Of a DNA stretch of 64,000 nucleotides, positions 1 to 13,150 are shown piece after piece. Origin of the DNA: Rhodeus uyekii (taxonomy: Eukaryota > Chordata > Actinopteri > Cypriniformes > Acheilognathidae); the NCBI GenBank assembly GCA_037043235.1, contig JAWRVZ010000016.1, positions 6,183,001 to 6,247,000 on the forward strand. Direction: 5' to 3'. Position numbers and translations under genes: made by a program. Each line of letters begins with the position of its first letter. The first letter of the stretch is position 1. The notes under the pieces are model-generated. The model was not told the origin of the DNA, made no database searches, and saw only the letters and a list, made by a program, of their open reading frames with translations.

Positions 1-11
1 ACAGACACAAC

Positions 12-3000
12 ATGGACGACGACGTGCTGACCACGCTAAAGTTACTGATAATCGGAGAGAGTGGCGTCGGTAAATCAAGGTGAGTTCTCTCCTCGATGTT
101 TGTGCTCCGGATAGAAGATGTTTAACATCGAAACTAATGCTGTCTCCTCCTGCTAATTCGACCCAGCCATTAAACTTTACCTGTAAATGTTGTTTGTGTT
201 TTAAGAACCGAGGGGAAAGTGCCTCCGTGTTCCCAACGAGGCATTTTGAGATGCGATGTTGATTTGTTTCTAAGCTAAATCGCTGTTATGTAGTTGTTTT
301 GACTGGAATAGGCTGGTAATGAATAGTTGGTGTAGTGTTACTGTTGCTCTGAATGTTTAATCAGACCCGAGCAGCTGTAGTTGGTGCTGTCATGCTTCAT
401 GGCCTGGAGAAACACATCCAGGCCTCACTGATACACACACACTCATAGACACATGCATTGTGATTATGGTTTAGAAACTGCTGTCCACAGGGAATTGTCC
501 TAATGCCATTGGGAAAACAAATGTCCTCTTTATTGAATTCGTCTTGTTTCCTTGTAACGAAAATGTATACTATGAGATACATATATGTAATGCTTTTATT
601 TGTCATTTGAATGCTGATTTGCTTCTATTTGTCCACAGTTTGCTCCTGCGCTTCACCGACGACACCTTCGACCCAGAATTAGCCGCAACCATCGGTGAGT
701 CACATATCAGCGATTGTGAACATCACCGATGATAACCTCAGGTTATTAAAGGGATAGAACAGTCAAAAAATGACTAGTCTTCCTCAAACCAGTATGGGTT
801 TCTTTCTTCTGCTAAACACAAAAGAAGAAAATTTGAAGAATGTTTGTGAACACCAACTTGATGGACCTCATTGATTTCCATAGTATTTTCTTTCCTACTA
901 TGGGAGTCAATTGACGCTGTCAGCTTTTCGACTATCCACATTCTTTAAAATCTCTTCTTTTGTGTTCAGCCGAAAAAAGAAACTCATACCAGTTTGGAAC
1001 AACTTGAGGGTGAGTAAATGACGACCGCATATTCATTTTTAGGTGAACTTTCCCTTTAACAGGCCTGTATTCAGTTAATGCTCAATACTAATGAGCTTAT
1101 ATACTAAATCTTCCGGAGCAATGAAGTCTTGTTAGAATATTTCGTTTTAACTCCATGACTTTAAAGTAATCCTTGTGGAGCAGCCCCACAGTTCGGCACG
1201 CACGTGATTCACAGGTTGCTTGTAAAGTTGAACCATCAGAGTGAAAGTTTGTCATTTGTATTTTGTTTTGCCAATTTAGACATTCAGGTTATTTTATATC
1301 ATTCCAGTGCTAAAAGAGGCAAAGGGCAATTGAATTGGGTGCTTTCGCTCTGTTATCTGTGAGCACAGCTGGTCACACCCGAACCACACACTCGTTTCAG
1401 AGCGCAGGAACAGCAAGTTCATTTCTCCTTCGCATCTCCTGCCGTTTGAATGAACACACATGCGCAAAATTCAAAAGATGTATACAGTTGAGTGTTATTT
1501 TACATTAAGGCATCATTCTTACATTTCAATAGATGAATTCTACAATTAGACCTTATATTATTTGTACCTGTGTTGTGTTCATCTATGTTTGTAATTGGTG
1601 CATTTGTTCTTATTTTATTAATAATGTTTGAAATGTATTAGTTAGGCTAGTAGTTTTTGCTGTGGCATTGAAGCACTTATAGTGAGCTAAGTATGAGATT
1701 AAAGGATTATATTTGCTCCCCAACTTCCCATCGCTTTACATTTATGCATTTGGCAGACACTTTTAACCAAAGCGACTTGCATTGTTTTGGGCCTTTTTTT
1801 GTTGCTCGTCCGATCTGTGACACAATATCCCTAACAGGATCTGAACTGTGAGTTTTGTGATCTGTTTTTGCACTCTTTAAAACACACATTTAACATTTTT
1901 CATTGATTGATGTAGGTGTGGACTTTAAAGTGAAAACTATTGCAATAGATGGCAACCGAGCGAAGCTGGCCATATGGGTGAGTGAATTTCAGGAGTACTT
2001 CACATGTGCTAAACAAAGGGATTGTGGGATTGGTAAAGGGATTGTGTGGCTCAAATATTTTGGTGTTGTTTTGTCATGTGCACTGCCTTTACAATGGTCT
2101 TCCACTGGATGTCACTATCACACTTTGTGGAATTAGAAAGCTGCCGAAATCCTCATGAACTTCTGTTTCAGGACACGGCGGGTCAGGAGAGATTCAGGAC
2201 TCTTACACCAAGCTACTACAGAGGAGCCCAGGGTGTCATTTTGGGTTTGTGTTTTGCATAATTTATTCGTTGTTCTTTGACTTTGATTGGTCAGTCTAGA
2301 GTGCTGCAGGAAGATATTTTGAATAATGACATTTCCTGCATAGCTGTGCATGTTTCATGTCTCCTTCTCACATAAAATAATTACAATTTAAATGTTCTTG
2401 TGTCTTTATGTATTTGGTAAGTAGCCATATAATAGAATAATGTACAGTTAGGCGGCCATTATTGCAAAACCTTCCTGTCCTTTAGTTAATTACTCTATTA
2501 AAGTCAGTAGTTGCTGAATGTGAAATTGAAACTTTTATGGTTTTCTCTTCCTATAGTGTATGATGTTACGAAGCGGGACACGTTCACAAAGCTTGAGAAC
2601 TGGCTGAACGAGCTGGAGACGTATTGTACACGCAATGACCTGGTTAAAATGCTAGTGGGGAACAAAATTGATAAGGTTTGTTTGACCAATATTCTGAATG
2701 CAAGTCTGCATGATGCAATGTTTTGATGTTCAGTTTAAGTGTCATGAAGGGATAAAACACACTCGCCCTCATGAATGAATTTCATTTGTGGAAGACACTG
2801 ATATTTTAAAAATGGTAGTACTTCACTTTCAGACCAGGCTTAAGGTAGTCTCACACTAAAATGCATGTTTTAAAATATATCCGTGCCATTGTTTTGTCTC
2901 GAGATGCACACTTAAGCTTTTTTTAAAAAGCCACTTAAATGTCCTAAATGCCTAATCTTGCATTCATCTAAGCTCTGTCTGTGAAACTGGGCCATTTGAT

Positions 3001-6000
3001 AAAGATGATAAAATTAAAATTTTTGGCTGAACTGTCCCTTTAAAGTTCAAGTCATCATTTACTCACCCTGGTGTTTTACTAATACAATATGCTGTTCTTT
3101 CTTTTTCTGACCACTAAAGGAGAAATAAATAAAAAAGTGTCCTACTCATGCTTGTCCATATACCGTAATGTTAGTGTAAATGAATCAGCATCAAGGTTTT
3201 TAAAAGATGGATGGTATTTGTTACGTGTAGGTGTTGGGTAGCAATAGGTTTGGATTAGAAATGTAGAATAAAATCATTAATATGTGCTGTATAAGTGCTA
3301 ATAAACAGCCAATATCCTAGTAATATGCATGATCATATGGAACTAGTTAACAGTTGGATTTGGACCCTAAACAAAAGTGTTACTTTTTTTTGTTGTTGTC
3401 TTGCAAATGGTTTTAAATCATCTAGAGTCCCATGTGGAAGTTTAAGGCCCCTGTTGGCCCTGGCTAGAACCACTACTTACTCTGGACATTGACATTAGCT
3501 GTAATGTTAGCAAAAGTTAATTTTACGTTCATAGCATTGCATTTTTCAGAGTTAGGATGGTGTGAAAAGTGTGGTGGTGTTGCATTTGAAGTAAAAGGAG
3601 GGTGGATTTGTTGTTGGTAAAAAGGGCCAATGTTAAGCCAAGTCTCAGTGTCAGAAAACTGGAATCTTGACGTAATGATGTTAAGGGTTCAGTATGGCTT
3701 CATATGAATTCTGACTGACTTAATAATTATTGTACAAACTTATAGCCGTTGATGCTATTTTGTCAGCGATTCCAACTGTGATAAAATATGTAATTGTTTG
3801 TCAGGGCCTATTTTCTGATGAAGAGCTGGCACTTAATACTTAATTGCTTTTATAAAAGCAATAAAACACAAATTTTCACTTTAAAATTGAACAAACAAAA
3901 GAAAAAAGTAAAATAAAATGTGTTTTTAAAAGAATTTCTCTGGGTTTTTGAAAAAGATTGAAACATTATGACGTGGTTATCTCCAAACAAGTGAAGTAAA
4001 AACGTGAGCTCTGTAATTTTGTCAAAGTAAAAAGTCATGGTATGTGACCCTAAAGTCAAGTGTTGAAGTTACATCTGCTGACTTTGGGTGTTTCCTCTAA
4101 CTTTCTTTTTTTAGTTGCTTTGTCTTGGGGTGATTCAGAATTATAATTAGAAAGCTCTCTGTTTCAGGACAACCGTGAAGTAGACCGGAACGAAGGCTTG
4201 AAGTTTGCACGGAAACACTCCATGCTCTTCATTGGTAAGTTTCCCCTTTGTTATCATGCACTCATCTTTATAGTTTGAATGTTTTGGATGAGTCTCTTTG
4301 GATATTCAGCTAATTTGCTTGTTTGGCACTCAGTCCCCTTGTTAGCCCTCAGAGAATTTGGATGAGCATGATGCTCTTTGTCCGACCATACTATCTTGCC
4401 AGGATTTTCTTTATTTTCCATTTTACAGACGTCAATATGGCTTTCGGTTCTAAAAAGGAATTTGTGTTGAACAGGTGCTTCAAATAGCCATTGATTCTTT
4501 GTTCCTGAAGAGATCATGGAGCATTAGAATAAGTCTTTTCTACTTTTCTGTGTACTACTATGTTTTCAACAATGCAATGTGCTTGACTTGTCCTTCCATT
4601 TCCCTCAAAATGAATAAACCAAAATCAGAAGTATTACATGTATAGATTCATTGGGTGCATCCAAAATAGGCACATATATCCCTACTATAGTAGATGGGAA
4701 AAGTCTGAAGTCACCGTACTCCTAAAAGAGTTGCCAAAGTGTGTCCAGGTGACTTGTTACTTCCGATAAGAATATGATAAACACTTTACTATCCCATGAA
4801 GCCATGGGAGAGGATTTTTGAATGGCAAGGAAGCGGCACAACTGTCATTGCATACGTAGTGCATCCGGATTGCATATTTACCATATTCATGTTTCACATT
4901 ATATACCTGAAGAACTTCATGAAGTACATGAATCTTCATGATACACCATGAAGTACTTATTCAGAATAAGTACTTAAAAGAGTACAGTAATACCTTGAGA
5001 TACGAGCATAATCCGTTCCAGGGTGGAGCTCATAACTCTAATTGCTCGTATCTAGAATCATGTTTTCCCATAAGAAATAATAGAAAACAAATTAATCCGT
5101 TCCAGATCCGTAGCAATGGAATACAACATGTTTTTTTTATTGGTATAGACAGACACGCACACAATTATAGTACATGCGTACAGTATAAGGATTCGTGTGA
5201 TATCAAATAAAATGTGGTTTTAATTAAAATAATTGTTTAATTTTTTACAGATAGAAGATAGACAGTACGTCGACACTTGATATCGTACCTTACACGAACA
5301 CTATGTAACTTACGTACTTTTTGTAACTTTTCTATTTTCTATTGTTTTGTTTGTTTTCTTCCCTTTTTTCACCTGACTACCCTCACTTTCACTTGGCGCA
5401 GACCTTTTAACGTTATACCTATCAAGGAAGATTTGTTTCTGTCTCCCTTTAAAAATAAGTAAGGTACACGTCGTCAAATAGCGCCGAAGCACGACCAGTA
5501 GACGCTTTATCAGGGTGTTTCTTTTCAATGCTGAGCTCTTGCAACACCTGCGTATCGTCTGTAGAGCGATCAACTCCTCAGTCCACAGTTCCTCCTGATG
5601 CCCCTGACCACTCACGCCCATATTTATCCACAATTTCATGCTTCATTTCCATGGTCATCATGCGCTGCTGCTTCTCACTTCCATCCTTACCACTCACTTT
5701 CTTAGAGCTCATCGCTATTATGAAGAATAATGAACAAAATAGAGAGAAAATCAGCTACCCGCGGGCGACGTACAAGTCAGCGAACACTGACGTGAAAGGG
5801 CGTCGCATCGGCGTCAGTACGTGTGCTCGTATCTCAAATATTTACTCGTATCTAGAAGCAAAAATCTGCCCTAAGGCTTGCTCGTATCTTGGAATACTCG
5901 TATGTGGAGACGCTCGTATCTCGAGGCATTACTGTATGCAGTTTCAGACACAGCCAGTATTTGATTTTGAGTGCCAAAGTGCCAAGAACTGATTAAAATG

Positions 6001-7461
6001 TCAATGTGTATCTTGAATGCAATGTAAGTCGCTTTGGATAAAAGCATCTGCCAAATGCAGAAATGTAAATGTAAAAGCTTCCTTATTCATCTCACAAACT
6101 TAAAGGTAGGGTCGGTCATTTTCAGAGAGGCTAGCAATAGTGATCTAGCTTAGAAAGCATAAGATCCCACCCTCCCACTCAGTGTATAACACCGCAGGCT
6201 TCCATATATCTCTTCCATGCTATCAGAAGAGATGTGAAGAGAGTTTCAACCAACATAACACAACTGTTTCTGTAACAAATCACCTACCCTCCCTTTAATG
6301 CAAATGTTCTTTCCTGAGTAAATGGATGCCATGTAGTATGCAGGATACAATATACAGTAATACCTCGGTTTACGAGTGACTTTGTATACGAGCAAATCGG
6401 TGTACGAGCATTGTATTCGAGCACAAGAATCTTTCCCTCGCCCACGTGCATTTTTTGTGGAAAAGTCCTAATGCTCAGCATCTTCGCTCACATTTTTACT
6501 GGAAATATCATAACGACAGCCTCTCATAAAGCCCATCACCCCTGCACTCGTTCATTCTCTCAGCGTCACTCGGTTTGGTTCATCATTCACCACAGTGATA
6601 CTTTTATAAGTGATTTACAGCGGTTTTACCTCGTGTTGTTAACATTAATTGTGATTGCTATTGTTCACGTAGTGAAATATATACGTACAGTACAGCATAT
6701 AGACAATGACCTCAAGAAGAGTAAGAAAGAAGGGATGAAATTCTCCCTGTAAGCAGTAAAACCCTCCTCTCGTCTCCTTCACGCCAGCAGCGACGCGACT
6801 CAAAGATAAAGTGTGCGTTACGATAAATTGTCAAGTATTTTTAGTTTAATTGTCAATTATTAATTAGTTTTTATGAGATCGTAATGGTTATAATTTTAAC
6901 TGTAATAGGGTAAAAACAAAAAAATATTTAAAATGGGCATTTATGGTCATGTGGAACGAATCAAATTATTTTTAGTGCATTCTTATGGGGAAAACTGTTT
7001 TGGTGTACGAGAATTTTGAGTTACGAGCTCTTGGAACGAATTAAACTCATAAACAGAGGTATTACTGTACTAGTATTTCAGTCTGATTACCATATGTCAG
7101 TTTTGTATAATCAGATGTTTAGGCATATTTGATTTTTGTTGAATTGTGTTTTTGGTTAAGTTACCTGTGACCTCTGATGTCATCATCTCACCTTTAAACT
7201 GTGACTGCATCCCATAATTCTCTTGAGTCACCTTACCACTTCTCTCGATCTCTCCTGCCCATCTCAACACGTGCGGTGCCGTCATCAGAGGCCAGCGCAA
7301 AGACGCGGGACGGAGTTCAGTGTGCCTTTGAAGAACTGGTGGAGAAGATCTTGCAGACGCCAGGACTCTGGGAGAGCAGCATCCAGAACCAGGGAGTCGT
7401 GCTGTCCGATCACGAACAGCAGCGTCAGGGGGCCTGTGGGGGATACTGCTCTCTGGTTTAA
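12..7461 (+). CDS. rab18: Rab18 small GTPase, complete, seven coding exons
   Basis: Coding exons: 12-79, 639-694, 1916-1977, 2172-2244, 2557-2675, 4168-4234 and 7289-7461. All have GT-AG junctions and compatible phases, giving 205 aa (human RAB18 is 206). Visible GTPase motifs: P-loop GESGVGKS at residues 15-22, switch I threonine T40 in AATIG, WDTAGQE at 62-68 with Q67, GNKID at 121-125, and EASAK at 149-153. The C terminus is CGGYCSLV, with the prenylatable cysteine at 202. Rab18 is known to act on ER and lipid-droplet membranes in lipid handling and ER structure. The start is the only ATG in the 11 bases of leader present; promoter and most of the 5' UTR lie outside the window. The donors of exons 4 and 5 (GTTTGT) are weaker than the others. 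Intron 6 (4235-7288) carries two pogo-like elements. A teleost rab18a or rab18b assignment cannot be made from this sequence alone. Confidence 0.97.
746..1060. mobile_element. Palindromic MITE of the gggtgaacta-ending fish family
   Basis: This 315-bp segment in rab18 intron 2 starts with ttaaagggata and ends with its approximate reverse complement, ggtgaactttccctttaa. Its halves form an imperfect palindrome centred on ttccatag/ctatggga. Internal phrases (acacaaaagaaga, aactcataccagtttgga, gagggtgagtaaatgac) recur at 8794-9092, 22125-22245 and 42064-42340. It has no ORF and is a non-autonomous DNA element. The superfamily is not decided here. Confidence 0.75.
1736..1784 (-). repeat. Short SINE tail fragment
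   Basis: Read on the minus strand, this has the tail phrase common to fish tRNA-derived SINEs: gcaagtcgcttt, then a gap, then tctgccaaatgcataaatgtaaa. It lies in rab18 intron 2. The tRNA-like head is absent, so only a 3' fragment remains. Confidence 0.55.
2676..4167 (+). other. rab18 intron 5, no gene seen
   Basis: A 1.5-kb AT-rich intron. Around 3020-3090 there is a phrase of the palindromic MITE family (tgaactgtcccttt, tcatttactcaccct). Around 3240-3370 there is a degenerate interspersed repeat. I see no exon or RNA gene in it. Confidence 0.5.
4985..5934 (-). mobile_element. Pogo/Tigger-like DNA transposon, internally deleted, with transposase remnants
   Basis: Terminal inverted repeats start cagtaataccttgagata on the left and read cagtaatgcctcgagata from the right end. 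TA target duplications lie at 4983-4984 and 5935-5936. The 950-bp element keeps a transposase remnant on the minus strand. From 5712 there is an N-terminal piece beginning MSSKK with the phrase MKHEIVDKYG. It runs into a C-terminal piece containing EELWTEEL, comparable to the EELTTEEL tail motif of Tigger proteins. The frame is broken. Classification rests on TIRs, TA target and these fragments. It sits in rab18 intron 6. Confidence 0.85.
5457..5712 (-). pseudogene. Remnant of pogo/Tigger transposase, both ends joined
   Basis: The first roughly 30 codons resemble the basic N terminus and first helix-turn-helix region of pogo-type transposases. Stops and a frame change follow, then a segment with a TEEL-type C-terminal motif. 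The DDE catalytic core is absent, so it cannot be a working transposase. It lies wholly inside the 4985-5934 element. Confidence 0.65.
6017..6074 (+). repeat. SINE tail fragment
   Basis: The segment carries the typical fish SINE tail phrases gtaagtcgctttggataa, then gcatctgccaaatgca, then aaatgtaaatgta. No tRNA-derived A or B box is present upstream, so this is a truncated copy. Confidence 0.6.
6355..7067 (+). mobile_element. Pogo-like MITE, TTTACGAG subfamily
   Basis: The ends are cagtaatacctcggttta and its near complement aaacagaggtattactg, flanked by TA at 6353-6354 and 7068-7069. The 713-bp element is related to the copy at 27610-28710, which lies in the opposite orientation; they share the tactcagcgtt-like and cacttataaaag phrases. 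A short ATG-initiated basic peptide start near 6704 may be a relic of a transposase N terminus. It lies in rab18 intron 6 just upstream of the last exon. Confidence 0.82.
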
Positions 7462-9608
7462 CGTCCTTCCCTCGACCCAGAACCACAAACTGAGATGGAA
7501 AGCACCGTTTCCTTTCTTCTGAATCAGAGCTTCCTCTGAGGGGGAACGGTCTGCTCCTTTAGGGCTGGTCAAAGGGACCTTTGCAGTTTGCACACACTCT
7601 GTCACACAGTTGTTCTTGAGTTCAGTATGCCATCACTTTCCATTAATGTATCACAGAGCTACAGTACCTCTAGCCTATGTAAACCGATCATAAGTCCCGT
7701 TGAAGGTTAGATCCTGAGCATGTTGAAATAGGCTCTTCAGCAAGAGGACCGGGCTGACATGCTTCCCCCTCAACGGGAGCGTCACCTTTGACCTGATGTG
7801 TGTAGGCCAATGGGATTGCAGGAGGGGAGGGCCGAGAAACGGCATGAGCTGATCAGTGTGGTGAACTCATTTAACATGATGGTCATCAAATGTCCTTTGT
7901 ACCTGTACTACATTTCATGTGCTTCTTGTTTAACATTCTTGCTGATCTCGTTTTATTCCCTGGGTTTTTATTTAAATCCATATACTTTATCCTATGTTAT
8001 TTTTTAACATTCAGGCTTAGAAATATTGCTTAACATGATTGTACCTCTTAGAAATTATTCTTTTGTAATGATGCATCTTTAGTGGCTATTCAGAAGCGCA
8101 ATTCACACAATTGTCATGTTGAGACGCATTAAGCATGTTGTAATGATGTAATATTTGACGTTTGTCTGAGTAACACATGGGGTGATCCATTTTACTTCAC
8201 TGTGTTTTAATCTTTGACTTTTTCTTTTCTAGTTTAATGTGAATGGATACCAAAAAAACTGTTCATGTAGTTTTTAATCACAAAGCCTTCCTGTGACTTG
8301 TTCTTGATTCGATCCATATATCGATTCGACACGGGGAAGATTTGGTTATGCCTTAATATTTATTCGATCTGCATGTTTAACATGTTCGCTACTGGCTTTC
8401 ACTATGATTCTATAGAGAGAGTGTTATTGTAGCCAGTCAAAATGGCCGATGGCACATTGGTCATTTAATTTAATTATAAACATATCTTGGGCAAAAGGTT
8501 TAATATGTTTGACTTTCATTTCACTTCTAATAGAGGTGTGTGTTCTGCTGCAAGAGAGATTTATTCATTCATGGTAAGAATTGCTTATGACTTCCTGTAG
8601 CCACAAAACCAAACACTAACCAGCACCCTAATTATGATCTCTTACAATTCATGGGTATTAAAGTCACAGACAGCAGTTCGGTGTTCAGAAATTCTCTATA
8701 TGCAGTTTTGGGGGGAAAAATTTGTAGTTTTTTTTTTGTTTGACTGTCATTTTCCGTTATACAGTGGAAATTAGGAGTAATTACATGTTTCGCATTAAAG
8801 GGGTAGATCCCCCCCAAAAAAAATTATTACTCTGCCATCATTTCTTCACCCTCAAGTTGTTTCAAGCCTGTATGAATTTTTGTCTGTTGAACCCAAAAGA
8901 AGATTCTTTGAGAGTGTTTGTGAGCAGACCGTATTAGTGTTTTTTTATTTCCTGCTATGGAAGTTGATGGCTACCTTCAACTGTCTAGTTACCAACATCA
9001 TCAAAATATCTTCTTTTGGGTTTAACAGATGAAAGAAACAACTTGAGGGTGAATTAATGACAAAATGTTTTGGGTTGCACTATCACTTTAAATGATCTAA
9101 CTTGTTTTGCTACAGCATAGTGTCTTTTAAAGCCTGTGTGAATGTCTGTTCAAAGTTATATCCTCACTGTTATGATGTAGTTTCTAGTAAATTAACTCCA
9201 TATGAGTATATATGCCTAGAGACAGGAAATTGATACCTACAGCTCCACATTATTTTAACAGGCCATATTTGAAGGTTTCTGTACTGAGCACGACATGCAA
9301 AGAACATGCTAATCACAACAAATGTCAAAAGTTTTCACTGATGTGTGGGAGTTCAGGTCACTCACCGGTGTCATGGTCGTCTTTCCTCTGCTTGTCAGAA
9401 ATAAAAACTGACATTTCCTGTCGTTATGCAGCCCTATCAACGCTGGGCTTCTCAAGAAATATATTAATGCATTTACAAATTTATGGATTTTTTTGTTTGT
9501 TTGTAAAACGGTTATTCCCTTTAATGCTAAACCTTGAAACGTTGTCCTTGAGTTTAATCTTTAGACCAGCTTGAATGCGAGTGTTATGATGTTTTACAGT
9601 TTAATAAA
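7462..9608 (+). other. rab18 3' untranslated region (inferred extent)
   Basis: Sequence after the TAA at 7459-7461 has no coding potential. A canonical AATAAA at 9603-9608 is a plausible poly(A) signal and an upstream aaataaa near 9398 is another. The segment includes a palindromic MITE at 8794-9092. The true cleavage site cannot be fixed without transcript data. Confidence 0.45.
8794..9092. mobile_element. Palindromic MITE, second copy
   Basis: It begins attaaaggggtaga and ends ctatcactttaaat. Internal phrases such as cttcaccctcaagttgttt, caaaagaaga and aacttgagggtgaa are the two arms of one imperfect palindrome. It belongs to the same family as 746-1060. If the distal poly(A) site is used it lies inside the rab18 3' UTR. 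Confidence 0.75.
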
Positions 9609-12566
9609 GATGTTAACAGTGAGTGACATTTTAAACACAATATTGCCTAGTGTAATTTTGCTCCCTTGATTATAGTAAATATGTTCACAACATTTTTGAA
9701 TAAATTGGTTGCGTGTATGATTCAGTGAAAGCTGGCTAATCTGACATTTTTGCCCGTTCTTTTTTTTGCGAAATATTCTAGTTTCTACTGAATTCGTAAG
9801 TCATAAAGATATGCAAAAGATATTTTGAGAAAGTAGTTGGATGCTTTTTTATTTTATTGATCAGAAAATGTTTTAGTTCGACATCACTTCTTTTTTAAAC
9901 GACATTAGTGTGGATGCATTTTCAAGGTGAAGATCTGAAACCATTTTTGCTGCACACAATTTCAGGATGAGATTTATAGATTTTATTTCACAGCTAGATC
10001 AGAGGCGTACGCATGTTTTTTGTGCGATTCAGAAAACGACCAAAAATGTGTACGCACATTTGAGAAATGATAGTAAGATGAAATGTAGGACGTTTTTAAA
10101 GCAAACTTTTACATCCGCTTGTCAAATAAGTACCTGTCACATGTTTTTATATTTAATTTATTTTACTAGCTTCTGGCTACCCATTTTTTCCTGAATCCCA
10201 ACAAAGTACCTCATTGTTGCTCTTTCAAGAGAATGAAAGGGCGCTGAAGGGGAGAAGACAAAAAAGTTATTTTGTTTAAAGATTACAAGTGCGCATTAAT
10301 AAAAAATGTGTGTGTGTGCATGGATAAAATCTTTTTATAATAAACAGCAATATCCCATAAAAAATCTGTCCATTTTAATTGCAAGGTGACTTTCAGTCAC
10401 TTTTCAGTCAAATTCATGGAACAAATAAATGATTGTATAAGAAAATAATTATATTTACTAGAGTAGTTCTGTTTTGTCTAGAACAACTTTTTGAAAAGTG
10501 GAAATTATAATTGTTTAAATAAGCACTTACACCATATTACCGTGTTTTTTCCGCATATAACCTGCGGGTAATACCAGATTTTACTAACCTGGGGGTGCGG
10601 TTTATATAAGGGTGCGGGCTATATAAGGACACACTGTTTTTTTGCTGTGTTTTCTTTCTGTTTTTCTTGCGAGGGTTGCTGTATCTGGCGCTTGTACTAT
10701 CACTCTGACAGCTGGCGCTGACATCAGGCTGTATGACCTGTCAATCATGCAAGAAGACGTGATTGGCTGTGCTGCATGAGGGCGGGCTCTTCTCATCTTA
10801 TCCAATTATCAACACCTGTAGAAACACTTCTTAAGGGACTTGCTGCTGCACAGCGGGAAAATCATTTGCAATTCAAAATGTGAACTTACACAAAAAAGTT
10901 CATCAATCTATGTGCGGGTTATATAAAGGTGCAGGTTATGCCAATGATTTTTTACACAAAACCCACGGACTATATGAGGGTCTGGATTTTCTGCGTCAGC
11001 GAGTTATATCCGGGAAAATACAGTAAATAGTGGAATCTAATTGCTCGCAGAGCTCCTTTGCCAGTGCTTTTTGGAGTTGCCTCAAAAGTCAATTTTGGAC
11101 AGATCTAAATTTTTGTCAGATTTGTTAAAAAATAAATATATATACTTCAGAAAATGTCTGATAGTATCTGTCCATAGGTCACTTTCCAGGCAACTGTACA
11201 GTGCAGAGGTAGAGAAACAATCCAGTTCCACTCTTTAATGTGACATAAGCACTGAATTAAACTTTTATACAATTATCTCCATGGCCCTCATAATGCCTGG
11301 AACTGAAATCAAAATCAACAGATTTCCACCAATGTTATACTTTTTCCTGCTCTCTCTCCATTTCAGTTAGAGGTGTTTTACTATTTGTATTGGGCTCTTT
11401 GTGTTGATTTAGCAGGTGCAGCTGACCACTGAATGATTCTAGATGACGGTAAGCCAGAAGAATGGTGAATATTATGTTTTAGTCTTCCTTGAAGCATGGG
11501 TGGGGAGCAAGAACAGTGCAGAGCAGAACACAGAGCATGTGGTCAGGTCTGTAAGGAAATATAACAGGGTAGACTGTATATTCAATTCCAAATTCTTACT
11601 GCTGGCTGAGCCGTTTGAATGCGCCCAGCAACTCGAACTCAAACACAACGGATTGTTGAAACAGCCTATCTAGAAGTGCTATCAGATACATAACTGAAAT
11701 GCAAATGCCTATCCAACGTGGCCTAGCACAGTGTGTGAGCTCTGTGCAGATATCACTGGTAACTGTTTCTGCATGGGTAGTGCTATTTCTTTATCAGATT
11801 TGGAGTACTAGTTGCTTTTATCAAAATGTGGCTTCGACCCTGTATATTTGACACTGGAAGAGGTCAAAATAATTGGCGGTCCGTTTCTGTAAAAAAAATC
11901 ATATAAAAAGGTAATTGTTTTTATTAACAAATTAATGACAATTTCATCTTAGTGTTGATATTGTTAACTATTAAATTTGTTTTTGTCATTTGAAATAAAG
12001 CTGAAAAAAACATGAAATTAATAATATATTTTAGAAAGTTGCATTTCTATTTATTGTTTTAGCTTTTTTAGTTTAAGCACTAAATTAACATACAAATAAA
12101 TGAAAGTCAAATATAAATGTCAGAAACAGTCTGACATAATAAAATAACAAAAGTTTTAAAAATAAATAAAAAAAAAATTTCACAGAAAATTGTATAAAAT
12201 ATAAAACATTAATAAATACTGAAATAATACTAAAATAATATTGCTTCATATCTCACAATTGAGACTTTATACATTTATGTATTGTTTATATTCTTGTATC
12301 TGTGACTATATTTCACATCTTTGATTTTACAGTATTTTTAACTTTATATATTTTTAGTATTTTTAACAGATAACTTTATATCTGCAGGGTTATTTTTCAT
12401 AACTGTAACTTTTTATAATATGGTATGATAATTTATCCCACAATGTGGCTTTATTTATTAAAAATGTTATCTCAAAATTAAAATGTCTGTTTTTCTTCTC
12501 CAAGCAAATGGAGTTTCATAGAAAACAGAAATGAGAGGAGCAAAATTTATCAAAGCGCAAATGTAT
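9609..12566. other. Intergenic gap between convergent rab18 and mkx
   Basis: AT-rich sequence between the 3' ends of two converging genes. Apart from the MITE at 10540-11023 I see only low-complexity stretches, notably A/T-rich runs at 11880-12480. No exon or RNA gene can be supported. Confidence 0.5.
10540..11023. mobile_element. MITE with CCGTRTTTT ends and TA target site
   Basis: Left end ccgtgttttttccgcatata; the right end read in reverse is ctgtattttcccggatata. TA duplications lie at 10538-10539 and 11024-11025. The inside carries repeated gcgggttatataa-type phrases. A related copy in the same orientation is at 29389-30001. TIR and TA target suggest the Tc1/mariner-pogo group. No transposase is visible. 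Confidence 0.72.
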
Positions 12567-13150
12567 TTTATTGAGAAACTTTTTTCTTTGCTCTCAACTT
12601 ACTTTGTTTTGCACGATAAACTTCACAGGCAACGACTCACATGAAATTAAAAGCTATCCAAGAGAAAACAAGTTGCTTCACTCATACAGAATTAAAAAAA
12701 AAACTCCCTCTATATGCCATACCTGTCAAAACAAAACACAAGAATCCACATTTTATATGTCATTGCCATAGGATGACAATAATCCTGTGTCAATTAAAAT
12801 TAAATTGAACATAACTTAGGAAAACGAATACATATATGATGCATATATTACATTTTAGCCACTGACAAAATTGCATTTCCGAAATGATGACAATTTAAAG
12901 AGTCCGATTTTTGTGCTTCTGTGTTTAGTGGTAGTGACCGTCCACATCATACTCTCTTTTCTGCGTCATTTTTCATCAGACAGTGGTAAAAAAAAAGGCA
13001 CGCTGGTCAGTCAACATGTATTTTACCTCTCAAAAAAGGCTGTTGTGGATCATTTTCATCCAAATTATTGCATGTAGTACATAGTCAAGTGTTCAGGTAG
13101 TCTTTTAGCAATTATGACCTGGTACAGAGCGCTGTCCACTCTGTTTGCCA
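12567..13150 (-). other. mkx 3' untranslated region (inferred extent)
   Basis: Downstream of the mkx stop on the minus strand. A minus-strand AATAAA at 12567-12572 is the first canonical poly(A) signal I noticed. The sequence has no coding potential. The extent is inference; several AT-rich alternatives lie further downstream. Confidence 0.4.

Noticed and set aside
6411..6752. A 113-codon plus-strand frame as a membrane protein gene
   Set aside because: It lies wholly inside a TA-flanked pogo MITE and ends at random; the hydrophobic stretch is a by-product of AT-rich DNA.
7097..7605. Antisense open frames of about 106-129 codons over the last rab18 exon
   Set aside because: They are the opposite strand of a well-supported coding exon and show no domain of their own.
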